NCBI GenBank assembly: GCA_009784975.1
Contig: WQXG01000029.1
Span: 1 to 38,368, forward strand
Length of the DNA stretch: 38,368 nucleotides
From: Treponema sp.
GTDB taxonomy: Bacteria > Spirochaetota > Spirochaetia > Treponematales > Breznakiellaceae
Direction: 5' to 3'
The notes below the pieces were generated by a model. The model did no database searches. It was not told the origin of the DNA and saw only the letters and a program-made list of their open reading frames with translations. This document shows, piece by piece, positions 15,021-24,074 of the stretch; position 1 is the stretch's first letter, and each line of letters opens with the position of its first letter. A program made the translations under genes and the position numbers.

Positions 15021-18000
15021 ATGAACAAAGCACAAAAAATCAGGAAAATTATAAAATCGGTTTTCTTTCTTTTTTTCCTTATTGCTTTTTCCATGCTTTC
15101 CTGCGAAGGCGATCCGGAGTTTATGGCAAATATTGACAAGGAGATTGCGTGGGCAAATGCGGCAAGATTATCTGTTACTGTAAGTTTCCCTCCGCAATGG
15201 GGCTCCAGTCCGCAATTAGGACCAGACAGATGTTTTGATAACAATAAAACAAATGAAAACCCGCGTCTTGGCTATGATTTTGATGTTGAGTTTTCATCAA
15301 TGCCAGGGTTTGGATTTGAAAAGTGGCTGGCGTTTCCTACAAGTGTTTACAATAAACTGGATTTTTCAAAAAGCTCGGATTTTGTTCAGATAGATACAGA
15401 AACAGAAACTGCAATTTTACCATTTAGTTATGATTTTGTTGAAATTGACGAAAGCGTAAGCAGTACAGGAGCAAGGGTTGCGACAGTTAAGATTTTAACA
15501 ACTGAGCCTGTAACACTAATTCCCTGGTGCGGAAACAGACCCGGTGTATTCCAGAGCAATCCGCCGCTTAACAATACAGGTATTTCATATAACCGTAACC
15601 AGCAGATCAAAATATGGTTTACAACAGATCTTATTTATGAAAACGGAGCGGAAATTCCTTTTGGAGAAAACCGTATTCTGATTACCGGGCAGGATGCTTT
15701 TTCCGGCGAATTATATAACAACAATGGAGATATTACAGGTTATTATGACAAACCCAGATATAACTCGAATGATAATACTTTAACGATAGTCCCTGTTAAT
15801 TATTCCTCGTTAGGAGATTTAATCATCACCGTAACAGTAGGAACCGGAATAATTGGAAAGAACGGCAATGGAATGGTTTCTGCTGTTAATTTTTCTTATC
15901 GTACAAATATTTTGGAAGTAAAAAATGTTTACAATGCAGAAAATATCTGGGCAATACATAATCCAGCAGCTGCATCTATTACCCCAGAAGATTTCTTTTT
16001 TAGGGGAGCGCCGAGGGAACGCGACAGGCGTTTGCGCACAACAGACCCGTATGAAGTTACATTGTATTTTTCTGTTTCTCCCAGCGCAGCCGATATGGAA
16101 ACATTACCCGATACAATCAGAATAGCCGAAATTGAATACGCGAATATTTTAGGCGGCGAAGTTAACGCGTTTATCCGTGAAACAGATTTTCCGTTAACCA
16201 TAATGGAAGCCGATCCCAACTCCGCAGGCGCTGTCTACAGATCGTTAAATTCTTCCGGCACAGCTTTTTTCAAGGTAAGATATATATGGAACGAAAGCAA
16301 ACCCAAATCCGGCATAACCCGTCTTGTAGTATTGCCGTTCCGCAAGGGCAGCGGAACACTCAACGAAGTTGACCCTGCGACACTTGCAAATGCAACACTG
16401 GAAGGACGTTTTGTCGCGGTTGTCTATGACGATCAGCCGCCCGGAGGAACCGCGAATCTTTATTTGTCAGGACAGAGCTCTATAACAAATAATGTTTACA
16501 ATTTCAACGCGGCTTTTGATATCCTGCGTGTTTCAGGTAATTTTATTCAGGTAATGGATAACGCGGGTGACGGCATCCGTCAAATGGCAGCAACCATGAA
16601 TAACCCCTGGACAATGGAAGAACAGGCAACGCTTAAATGGCGCCTGCGGATTGTGGATAAAAACAATCGGGATCATGTAGCACTGGATCCCTCTGACTGG
16701 TACGATTTAAATTCAACAGAAAGAACAATCGATTTAACAGAAATGGAAAGTTCGTCGAACGTAAGAGAAATACAGGTTCAGTATAAAGACAGCCTTGATA
16801 AAGAAAGCGATTGGTTTCCTTCGATGGGAGATCTGACATATAACACATCGGTTATTCAGCCTGTCAGCGCATGGAGCGCAACATATTACGAAGGCGGTAA
16901 TTCCATAAATCTTACATGGACGAAACCAGACGGAGCAGATCGCGTTGAAATTTGGGTAAACGGAATGCAGCGTGATGTTTCAGATAACGCAGCTGGATTA
17001 ACGCTTAACAACATACCTGCTATAAACAAAAGCGGCATTACATCCGGACAGCCGGTAAGCAACATTATCGAATACAATATTAGCTTTATCGCTGTTTATC
17101 CAACTGTCAGAGCGGAAGCAAAAAGAGTCAGGATTTGGAATGTACCGGGAATGAGCGCGAGTGATCTTGCCAGCAATCCGGAACTGATTGAGATTAGCAC
17201 AGCGCAGCAGTTACAGAATATTAACAGTACAGGTCTTGGGAATCTACCCGCGACTAACAATCATAATAAAAAATATGTTCTTGTAAATAATATCACGTTA
17301 ACTGAGACTGATTTTCCGCAGGGGTGGACACCGATAGGAACAGGTACAACTACTACAACCGCTTTTTACGGCAAATTTTTCGGTAATGGGAATACAATAA
17401 CCGTTAACTGTGGTTTTACAAATGCGACAACGATTGGTATTTTTGGAAATATTTCCGCGTCTGTTATACGCGATTTAACGGTACATTATACAGTTGATAT
17501 ATCAGCCTCAAGTACAAATACAACAAGTACAAATACAGGAGGTTTAGTTGGATATGCTTTAGCCGGTTCAAAAATAACAAACTGTATTGTTTCAGGTTCA
17601 GATGCTTCTTTTAAAGTTAGAAGAACAGCGACAACAGCAGTTGATACACGTCTTGGCGGTATAGCTGGCTGGATGCAAAATAATGTAGAAATTAACAATG
17701 CTTTTGTGTCTGTCAATTTGGAACTTGAAGCTGTTAAACCCTATGTTGGAGGCGCTGTCGGAGATATTTCTGGTACTCCAAATCCAACTGTAGGTACGCT
17801 TATACTTAGTGATATAAAAGTTATAAGCAATATTATCTGCAGTAAAACAAATAATTCATTAAACTCTATGTATATTGGCGGTATTGCGGGTAATTCATCT
17901 AGCGGTGGAGGTAAATTAATGAATCTTAGTTACGGCGGAACCATAAAAGCTGAAAACACTTTCGCAAGTAATCATAACCCTGTAGAACTTGGACCGCCGT

Positions 18001-20639
18001 CAGCAATATATCTTTACTGTGGAGGAATCATCGGCTATAATTCTTTTCCACGCTTGGAAAACTGCGTATTTGAAAAAGAGGCAAAGATAGATATTGGAAA
18101 TGCAAATATCGCTGATAGATCAGATTATAAACAAATAGGAGGCATTGTCGGAAATTTAACTGGTGCAACTCCAGTTAACGAACGTTCGCTTTTCAACTGT
18201 ATTGCACGCGGAGATATTAATGTATTTAGTGAGAAAGGGAATGTTAGTGTTGGCGGTGTTACTGGTTTTCTGCATGGTACTAATGTTTCAAGCTGGATCA
18301 GTTTAAATAACTGTGTGTATGAGCAGGGAAGTATCTATGTTAGATCAAACAATCATACGTATGTTGGCGGTTTTATTGGAAGAGCACATTTTTATGGATC
18401 TTTTACAAATTGTTTTTCTCAGGCAACATTGATAACAGTTGATAACTCCAGTCGTCGTGCAACCACTTCCCCGGTATTACATTTTGGCGGCTTTGCCGGT
18501 CATTCTTGGGAAGCAGCAATACTGAATAGCGGTAATTCAAGCCCTATAATTATGACAGATACACAAGATATCGGTGAGGCTGCAGTAAATATGGGCGGTT
18601 TTATAGGATATATCTATAGTACTAATAAAAGAAAGTTGGAAAACTGCTGGTCTGTAGGTTCTGTTATTTCACAAGGAAGAAATACATTAATTACAGGCGG
18701 TTTGATTGGCAGTTCACAAGGACATGAAATAATTAATTGCTGGGTAGAAGGCGATGTATTTACAGAAAAAAAAGAAACTACCATCATCAACCCAGTCTAT
18801 CTACAATATAGAACCGGAGGACTTGTAGGCTCATCGAGCAACACTAATATAAGCAGTAGTCGCTCTTCCGGCAGTGTTACCGCCTTAAGGAATTCACCAG
18901 GACCATTATCTGTTGGTGGTTTAGTAGGTCATGCGTCAGATTCTGGTTCTATAAAAAACTGTTATGCTACAGGTAATGTGCTGGTAGATAAAACATCAGC
19001 CGGTACAGGAGAAGTTTATGCTGGAGGTCTTGTTGGTTATTCCAGTATTAATATACACAATAATTTTGCATCAGGTTCTGTAGTTTCCCAAAGTGCAGGT
19101 ACCAGCAGTGTTTATGCCGGAGGTCTTGTTGGTTATAGAGAAAGCGGTAATATACAAAATAATGCGGCTTTAGGTGCAAGCGTTACAGCTAAAGATTTAA
19201 ACGCTATGCGTGTTGCTGCGCGTGTGTATGGGTTTCCTGCCTTGCCACCTGCAGACGGCAGCATCAGCGGTAATTTTGCCAAAGATTCCATGCGTATAGA
19301 AAATGCTCATTATTTTGATACCTTGCCTCCGATTACAATACTGGAACCCAGTGTTCCTGTTATGCAGGGGACTCCAATTTTGCAGGGTGGTGTAAATTTA
19401 TACCCGCTTGTTTTAACAGGTAGCTTTACTTTAGAACCAACTGACTCTGATATACCTGTACCTATAATGTCCGGAACTCCGGTTCTAACAATAACAGATA
19501 TTAATAACTGTACAATCAGCGGTTTATCAATCAGTGATGGCGGTTCAGGTATCGCAAGAACAGCAATGACTGTCACAAGAACCCCAACTACAATTACAGC
19601 TGGCAATCCAGTTTGGACGGGCAGTGCTATTACCGGAATAAGCATTAACGGTCTTAACTCTACAGATCGTAATATAATTTACGATTTTAGAATAATGGAT
19701 AACAATGAAAATTTTGTTCTTTACCGTGTTCAGATTACTCCAAATATGGCAAACCCTACATTACCCGAGCACTTTACCATTACTGGACCTGAATTAATGA
19801 TGGTTATGCCACTTCAATCAATTACCTGTTATTTGTCAGGTAATGATTTAAACAAAGATATGCCAATTAATAATATAAACGAAATTAGTACAACAATGTC
19901 TGTATGGAGAAACCCGCAAATTTCTGCAGTTAGTCCAGAAACGGCTGTATGGGATGGTAATAGAATCAGCAATATCAATTTATTCTTTCTTACAGCTACA
20001 ACCCATTCTCTTAGGTTTAGTATTTTTGCATCTAACAACAATGGCTGTAGAGTGGTTTATCAATATCAAATTACACCAAATATAGCAAACCCTACTTCCA
20101 TTGAACATTATAATTTTACAGGTCCAACCTTTCTGCGTACTGATGCATCTGATTATATGTCTATAAGTGGTTTATCAGTTAGCGATCCTGGGGGAGGCAC
20201 TGTAAGTACAACCATGACAGTAACAACAAATTACTCTTTAATTAGAGTCGGTGATAATGAATGGAATGGAAGTCAAATTACCGGAATTGATCTATACAGT
20301 CTTGAAACAGATCGTTATATTCAATACGACTTTACATTGGAAAATAATATAGGTAACAGAGCGTATTACCGTATTGAAATAAGGCGTAGATCAAGCGCAC
20401 CTAATATCCCAACTCTTTTAGAGCATCTTTACGTTACAGAACCAGAATTGGTTTATTCACAAGTGCTTAGCGGTTCTACAGAACCTCATGGTCAAGCAGT
20501 TGGCGACAGTACTTTCTTAGAAAGAGGCATTTGGACAAGGCTTCCAACCGCCGCCAATCCCGGGCTGGGTTTCAGCACTGATGAATGGAACTTCAGCACC
20601 GTTGTAGGCAGAGGGCATCCTATATTGGCGTGGGAGTAA
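15021..20639 (+). CDS. Giant surface lipoprotein with GLUG repeats
   Basis: The 1872-residue protein starts after AAGGGG at 6-bp spacing. Its lipoprotein signal ends FSMLSC (Cys28). Around residues 185-295 there is a Big_5-like Ig segment (ISYNRNQQIKIWFTTDLIY). Near 720-830 comes the usual GLUG lead-in (ISTAQQLQNINSTG ... GWTPIGTG ... FYGKFFGNGNTITV). About ten GLUG-type repeats follow (GGLVGYALAGSKITNCIVSG, GGLVGHASDSGSIKNCYATG and others) to about 1390. The C-terminus (about 1485-1800) holds repeats of about 105 residues with motifs such as ISGLSISDGG and YRVQITPNMANPT. GLUG proteins are typically adhesins or surface-matrix proteins. Position directly after an invertible segment suggests phase-variable expression. 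Confidence 0.92.
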   Translation: MNKAQKIRKIIKSVFFLFFLIAFSMLSCEGDPEFMANIDKEIAWANAARLSVTVSFPPQWGSSPQLGPDRCFDNNKTNENPRLGYDFDVEFSSMPGFGFEKWLAFPTSVYNKLDFSKSSDFVQIDTETETAILPFSYDFVEIDESVSSTGARVATVKILTTEPVTLIPWCGNRPGVFQSNPPLNNTGISYNRNQQIKIWFTTDLIYENGAEIPFGENRILITGQDAFSGELYNNNGDITGYYDKPRYNSNDNTLTIVPVNYSSLGDLIITVTVGTGIIGKNGNGMVSAVNFSYRTNILEVKNVYNAENIWAIHNPAAASITPEDFFFRGAPRERDRRLRTTDPYEVTLYFSVSPSAADMETLPDTIRIAEIEYANILGGEVNAFIRETDFPLTIMEADPNSAGAVYRSLNSSGTAFFKVRYIWNESKPKSGITRLVVLPFRKGSGTLNEVDPATLANATLEGRFVAVVYDDQPPGGTANLYLSGQSSITNNVYNFNAAFDILRVSGNFIQVMDNAGDGIRQMAATMNNPWTMEEQATLKWRLRIVDKNNRDHVALDPSDWYDLNSTERTIDLTEMESSSNVREIQVQYKDSLDKESDWFPSMGDLTYNTSVIQPVSAWSATYYEGGNSINLTWTKPDGADRVEIWVNGMQRDVSDNAAGLTLNNIPAINKSGITSGQPVSNIIEYNISFIAVYPTVRAEAKRVRIWNVPGMSASDLASNPELIEISTAQQLQNINSTGLGNLPATNNHNKKYVLVNNITLTETDFPQGWTPIGTGTTTTTAFYGKFFGNGNTITVNCGFTNATTIGIFGNISASVIRDLTVHYTVDISASSTNTTSTNTGGLVGYALAGSKITNCIVSGSDASFKVRRTATTAVDTRLGGIAGWMQNNVEINNAFVSVNLELEAVKPYVGGAVGDISGTPNPTVGTLILSDIKVISNIICSKTNNSLNSMYIGGIAGNSSSGGGKLMNLSYGGTIKAENTFASNHNPVELGPPSAIYLYCGGIIGYNSFPRLENCVFEKEAKIDIGNANIADRSDYKQIGGIVGNLTGATPVNERSLFNCIARGDINVFSEKGNVSVGGVTGFLHGTNVSSWISLNNCVYEQGSIYVRSNNHTYVGGFIGRAHFYGSFTNCFSQATLITVDNSSRRATTSPVLHFGGFAGHSWEAAILNSGNSSPIIMTDTQDIGEAAVNMGGFIGYIYSTNKRKLENCWSVGSVISQGRNTLITGGLIGSSQGHEIINCWVEGDVFTEKKETTIINPVYLQYRTGGLVGSSSNTNISSSRSSGSVTALRNSPGPLSVGGLVGHASDSGSIKNCYATGNVLVDKTSAGTGEVYAGGLVGYSSINIHNNFASGSVVSQSAGTSSVYAGGLVGYRESGNIQNNAALGASVTAKDLNAMRVAARVYGFPALPPADGSISGNFAKDSMRIENAHYFDTLPPITILEPSVPVMQGTPILQGGVNLYPLVLTGSFTLEPTDSDIPVPIMSGTPVLTITDINNCTISGLSISDGGSGIARTAMTVTRTPTTITAGNPVWTGSAITGISINGLNSTDRNIIYDFRIMDNNENFVLYRVQITPNMANPTLPEHFTITGPELMMVMPLQSITCYLSGNDLNKDMPINNINEISTTMSVWRNPQISAVSPETAVWDGNRISNINLFFLTATTHSLRFSIFASNNNGCRVVYQYQITPNIANPTSIEHYNFTGPTFLRTDASDYMSISGLSVSDPGGGTVSTTMTVTTNYSLIRVGDNEWNGSQITGIDLYSLETDRYIQYDFTLENNIGNRAYYRIEIRRRSSAPNIPTLLEHLYVTEPELVYSQVLSGSTEPHGQAVGDSTFLERGIWTRLPTAANPGLGFSTDEWNFSTVVGRGHPILAWE

Positions 20640-20654
20640 TTAATATCTGAGCTG

Positions 20655-20774
20655 AGGAAGAGGCATTAGCGTTACGCAAAACTCTCCTCCCTCTTCCTCC
20701 GCGTTCTCAGCGTCTCTGCGTCTCCGCGAGAGTCCTCCGAAAGATTTCCCTGCGTCTCCGCGAGAGTCTTCCCC
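20655..20774. repeat. Dispersed GC-rich repeat, copy downstream of the lipoprotein
   Basis: The stretch beginning GAGGAAGAGGCATTAGCG and continuing through CTCTCCTCCCTCTTCCTCCG to CTCCGCGAGAGTCC is repeated almost exactly at 21785-21945. The downstream part repeats the CTGCGTCTCCGCGAGAGTC unit. It has no coding content. Confidence 0.75.
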
Positions 20775-20799
20775 AATGATTCCCCGAAGCCGCAGAGCC

Positions 20800-21111
20800 T
20801 TATTTACCCTCATATTCCTTTAATATTTCTTCCAGTGATTTTCCACTTTTTAACAGCGTAATAACTTCCTGTTTTTCTTCCAATTTTCCTTCTTGTTTTC
20901 CTTCCTGTCTTCCTTCCTGCCGCCCCTGTCGTCTTTCATAGACCATTCTGCTTTGCATATCCAGTTCGTATTTTTCTTTACTTATCTGATGATAGTATTC
21001 TATTTCATCTTTGGTAAAGGCAGCCAGCGCTTCGCTTGCCATAGCTATTCCCTCCTGACATTCTATTATCTGGTTTATTTTCTCACGTTTTGCCTTGTCT
21101 GTCAAATACAA
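20800..21111 (-). pseudogene. C-terminal remnant of an Rpn/PD-(D/E)XK transposase-like protein
   Basis: The 103 codons resemble the C-terminal tail of Rpn-type recombination-promoting nucleases and transposase-like proteins: an EYYHQISKEKYELDMQSRMVY-like helix followed by charged repeats (GRQEGRQEGKQEGK) and a final amphipathic helix (VITLLKSGKSLEEILKEY). Family members are usually around 250-300 residues, with the nuclease domain N-terminal; that part is absent. The frame is open only from a TTG at 21111 and meets a stop inside the inverted-repeat element beginning at 21115, so the element or a related deletion removed the 5' end. Probably non-functional. Confidence 0.7.
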
Positions 21112-21114
21112 GAT

Positions 21115-21260
21115 TTTTTACCACGAACCACACGAACTTTTGATTTCTAGTTTTATCTCACTATCCTTATTATCTCAGCTTTGGGAAATGCATCAATATA
21201 GAATATCTTGTTGTTCAGGTGTGCTCTGTAAGCACGAGTTCGTATGGTTCGTGGTAAAAA
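21115..21260. mobile_element. Small inverted-repeat (MITE-like) element
   Basis: Terminal inverted repeats of 23 bp (21115-21137 and 21238-21260, one mismatch), containing TTTTTACCACGAACCA, bound 146 bp without a credible gene. The ACCACGAACCACACGAAC family is a widespread dispersed repeat in bacterial genomes. It truncates the Rpn-like remnant. No clear target-site duplication could be read. Confidence 0.6.
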
Positions 21261-21338
21261 TTCCACCTCTTCTTCCTCCGCACTCTCAGTGCCCTTTGTG
21301 CCTTTGTGTGAAATTTGTGAAAAAGCATAATACAATAT

Positions 21339-21638
21339 TCAAATAATTTTTCTTATAATTTCAGGATGGTTTTGGGCATCTTCAAGCATGCGTGCCATGG
21401 CAGCGGTATATCCATCTCCAAGAGATTTCCACCACTCTAAAGATTTTTTGGATAATCGAAGCGTACACGGAATTTTTTTTCTGTTTTCGGCATTAATTTG
21501 TTTAAATTCAGCTAGTTCTTTATTATTAAGCTGCGGAGCATCATCTGTGTAGACAACAGTTTTTTTTTCTGCAGTTCTAATTTCCCGAATTTGCGCTTTA
21601 GTTGGCTTTTGTCCAGCCTTCAATGTTTCTCTCACCAT
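21339..21638 (-). CDS. Orphan BrnA-like antitoxin
   Basis: The start is placed at 21638, where GGAGAG lies 6 bp before the ATG; a longer frame begins at 21662. The 99-residue protein ends with LRLSKKSLEWWKSLGDGYTAAMARMLEDA, resembling the ribbon-helix-helix end of BrnA antitoxins (consensus like LRLDPEVLEWFK-x-G-x-GYQTRIN). The N-terminal part includes DDAPQLNNKELAEFKQ, also BrnA-like. BrnA is normally encoded after the toxin BrnT and binds it as well as its own promoter. No BrnT gene is present upstream, so this is a solitary antitoxin or a repurposed repressor. Its promoter is strong and overlaps a palindrome. Confidence 0.75.
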   Translation of the reverse strand: MVRETLKAGQKPTKAQIREIRTAEKKTVVYTDDAPQLNNKELAEFKQINAENRKKIPCTLRLSKKSLEWWKSLGDGYTAAMARMLEDAQNHPEIIRKII

Positions 21639-21661
21639 TATATACTCTCCGTTCATTTTCA

Positions 21662-21710
21662 TCTGCCATTCTGGCAGAAATATATTACATAATGTACTGT
21701 ATTATGTCAA
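21662..21710 (-). promoter_or_regulatory. Promoter and operators of the BrnA-like gene
   Basis: On the minus strand TTGACA (21710-21705), 17 bp, TAATAT (21687-21682): near consensus. A perfect palindrome TACAT-T-ATGTA (21686-21696) overlaps the -10, and a second inverted repeat TCTGCCA-TTC-TGGCAGA (21662-21678) covers the expected transcription start. Both suit binding by a dimeric ribbon-helix-helix protein. Confidence 0.7.
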
Positions 21711-21784
21711 GCTTTTATGTGTATGAATTTAATGGAAATTAGGAGTTATCCAAGACTGGTGTGGGAATAGGTAAGAAAACAAGG

Positions 21785-21945
21785 AATGAGGAAGAGGCAT
21801 TAGCGTTACGCAAAACTCTCCTCCCTCTTCCTCCGCGCCCTCTGCGTCTCCGCGTCTCCGCGAGAGTCCTCCCAACTCTCCCTCCCTCTCTTCCTCCGCG
21901 CCCTCTGCGTCTCTGCGTCTCCGCGAGAGTCCTCCCAACTCTTCC
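21785..21945. repeat. Dispersed GC-rich repeat, second copy with internal duplication
   Basis: The first half matches 20655-20740 almost exactly (GAGGAAGAGGCATTAGCG onward). The CTTCCTCCGCGCCCTCTGCG ... CGAGAGTCCTCCCAACTC unit is then repeated within the element. Open frames here are low-complexity translations of the repeat. Together with the promoter above and the terminator below it accounts for the gene-free stretch 21663-22017. Confidence 0.75.
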
Positions 21946-21963
21946 TCCTTCCCCCCTCCGCAC

Positions 21964-21994
21964 AAAAAAAAACAGCCCCCGGTAAGAGGGCTGT
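21964..21994 (-). terminator. Rho-independent terminator of the pectate lyase gene
   Basis: On the minus strand ACAGCCC and GGGCTGT form a 7-bp stem followed immediately by nine T residues. It lies 24 bp beyond the pectate lyase stop codon. Confidence 0.9.
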
Positions 21995-22017
21995 CTGAAA
22001 TTAAAACTTAATGCAAA

Positions 22018-23793
22018 CTAGCGGACATTCTGCGGGATGCTGGTGCCAAGGTTAGGGCCTGCGCCGCTTGAGGAGCCGACTTTAGACGGAACGCTTGAGT
22101 TGGCAGTCATTGTGTAACTGTAAGCAGGAGTCCATGGCTTGGATGTGCCCTTGTCATACTGAGAGCGGGCTATAGTCTTGTTGTTGTTGCTTGACCATAC
22201 GATGGCAGGTCTTGCTGATGTATCGTAATAGTCAATCAATTTGGTGTTTGTAGCATGGAACATTGAACCAAAGTTGTTGTTTTCTACAAGGAATTCCGCG
22301 CCGACGCCGGGGCCAATGCAGTAGCCGGTATTGCCGCTAACGCCGATGTTGTTGTAGTAGTTGCTGTAAAGATGAAACTGACCCGCACGTGTTCTTGGAT
22401 TACGCTGGGTAACGCCGGAGAAATGGTTGTGATGAAGCGTAATGGTTCTGTCTGCTTTGTTGGTTTCACTATCGCTGGAGCCGAACAGCATTACTTTATC
22501 ATGGTTGGTAAAATGATTCCAGGAAATCGTAATAAATGTTCCCTTTTTAACATCCAATGAACCGTCATGGTTCAGGTTGCGGATCAGGTCGCTGCACTTG
22601 CCGTCTGTAAAGCGGCAGGAATCAATCCAAATACCTTTTGAGCCGTTGTCAATCATAAGATTGTCGGCGCTGGCTTTGGAATTTGCGTCTGAATTGGTTC
22701 CGCTGGTTCTCTTTTCGGTTGAACCGTGAGCGTCATAAAAAGTAACGTTTCTTATAATAACATTTTCCTTGTTATTGATTCTTAAGCCGCCGAACATAAT
22801 GCGCGCATTGTTAATGCCGATAATGGTGGTGTTGGAGCCAATCTGGTATACAATGTCCCCGTTCTTTCTTGTGCCGTCGGAGTTCCATTGGTCATAAAAT
22901 GATTTGTTGGAGTCTGTAATTTTGCCGTCACTAAGGTCGACATCGCCGGAAAGAATAACAAATGCATGACTGTCGGATTTAATAGCGTCTGTAAAACGTG
23001 TTCTTTTTGCCTGATTGCTTGTACCATCAACATAAACGACTGCGGAAGGATTAGCGTATGTTACACCCTTGCCGCTGTTATAACGATCTGCCCAGCCGCG
23101 GGTTGCCGCTGTTTTTCCCTTAAGATTGTTAAAAATAGTGGTTGCCGTTGAGTTAGTAGTACCTGTGGTTGTACCGCCGGTTGTTCCACCGGTTGTACCG
23201 CCGGTTGTTCCGCCGGTTGTTCCGCTCGAAGAAATCGCGGTAAGTTTTACTTCATAAAGCCTGATTCCGCCTGTGCAGCCAAGCTGAAGATCGAACTTGC
23301 CGGTATTGGTAATGTCACGAGTGGATGTTAATACTGTCAAACCGTTGGTAGCGCTGGTTTCTCCTACCTTGCTTTTGTTTACATGATATTCGATCTTGCG
23401 GCCGCTGTTGCTACTGCCGGTATCGGTAAAAACAAGAGTTACTTTCATCGGGCCCTGAATACCTCTGATTTCCAGGAAATATTTGCCGGAAGCAGTAGCG
23501 CCGCTGGTCTGAATACAGCCGTTTGATGTGCCGCTTTGTACCTGGCTTGGCATCCAGCGGAAAGACCTCTGTGAACCCAGCAAATACATATTGCTTGTAT
23601 AAGTAATATCCTTGGTATTTTCATTGCCTGTACTGTAGTTCACCAGATTAGTTGCGCTGGCCTGGAAGTTCCAGGTTGTACCCGCTGTATTTCTGACTGT
23701 ATCATCATCCGCGTCAATAAGAAGATCATTTTCGCAAGCAGCAAACAGAAAAGAAATTGCCATTATCATAGCTGTGATTTTTAATAATTTCAT
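22018..23793 (-). CDS. Secreted pectate lyase (PL1 family) lipoprotein
   Basis: The start is the ATG at 23793, preceded by GGAGG at 8-bp spacing; the frame extends to 23871 without a signal. The 591-residue product has a lipobox (LFAAC, Cys20). An N-terminal beta-rich region (about 40-195) of unknown type comes next, then a GTTG-repeat linker (about 197-217) and a PL1 beta-helix from about 220. PL1 landmarks are IWIDSCRFTDGKCSDLI (about 390), TISWNHFTNHDKVMLFG (about 430) and QRNPRTRAGQFHLYSNYYNN (about 460), the last carrying the catalytic-region Arg. It should cleave polygalacturonate by beta-elimination at the cell surface. This points to a gut or plant-fibre habitat. It is divergent from the kinase array, which may regulate it (inference). 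Confidence 0.93.
   Translation of the reverse strand: MKLLKITAMIMAISFLFAACENDLLIDADDDTVRNTAGTTWNFQASATNLVNYSTGNENTKDITYTSNMYLLGSQRSFRWMPSQVQSGTSNGCIQTSGATASGKYFLEIRGIQGPMKVTLVFTDTGSSNSGRKIEYHVNKSKVGETSATNGLTVLTSTRDITNTGKFDLQLGCTGGIRLYEVKLTAISSSGTTGGTTGGTTGGTTGGTTTGTTNSTATTIFNNLKGKTAATRGWADRYNSGKGVTYANPSAVVYVDGTSNQAKRTRFTDAIKSDSHAFVILSGDVDLSDGKITDSNKSFYDQWNSDGTRKNGDIVYQIGSNTTIIGINNARIMFGGLRINNKENVIIRNVTFYDAHGSTEKRTSGTNSDANSKASADNLMIDNGSKGIWIDSCRFTDGKCSDLIRNLNHDGSLDVKKGTFITISWNHFTNHDKVMLFGSSDSETNKADRTITLHHNHFSGVTQRNPRTRAGQFHLYSNYYNNIGVSGNTGYCIGPGVGAEFLVENNNFGSMFHATNTKLIDYYDTSARPAIVWSSNNNKTIARSQYDKGTSKPWTPAYSYTMTANSSVPSKVGSSSGAGPNLGTSIPQNVR
23167..23226. repeat. Five 12-bp tandem repeats encoding a Gly-Thr linker
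   Basis: Five head-to-tail copies of GGTTGTWCCGCC-type 12-mers lie in the pectate lyase gene and encode a GTTG-repeat spacer. Copy number could change without a frameshift. Confidence 0.85.
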
Positions 23794-23992
23794 AGCATTA
23801 TCCTCCAATATGGAAAAAAAAGATGGTTTTTGTGAAAACAACGTTTCCACCCTGCAAAACAAATCAGACAAACCTATCTATTACGAATATTTGTTTTTTT
23901 CGGTAGCAAATTAGAGCCTATTTGTTGTATTTTTACGCACTGTTAAAAAATGCGTATTTTTCTTATGTATAGCCCGATTAATACAAATCTTA

Positions 23993-24069
23993 ATATCCCC
24001 CTATCAGAGAAATATCCCCCATCTGATTCTTATTTAATATTGATAATTCTTACTATTAAATGGTATAAT
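23993..24069 (+). promoter_or_regulatory. Promoter of the kinase array with a direct-repeat operator candidate
   Basis: TTGATA (24040-24045), 18 bp, then a perfect TATAAT (24064-24069). Just upstream ATATCCCCC occurs twice (23993-24001 and 24012-24020), 19 bp apart, close to two helical turns, which suits an activator site. The ATG at 24075 is only 5 bp after TATAAT, so the transcript may be leaderless. A TACGCA/TGCGTA inverted repeat lies near 23932-23954. Confidence 0.65.
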
Positions 24070-24074
24070 TAATC

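Noticed and set aside
21729-21965. Arg/Glu/Gly-rich frames over the GC-rich repeat on both strands
   Set aside because: Low-complexity translations of tandem repeats (GGLSRRRRDAEGAEE-type) with no promoter or ribosome binding site.
23932-23954. TACGCA/TGCGTA inverted repeat as a terminator
   Set aside because: The stem is only 6 bp, AT-rich around it, and lies between divergent genes where no transcript should end; noted only as a possible binding site.
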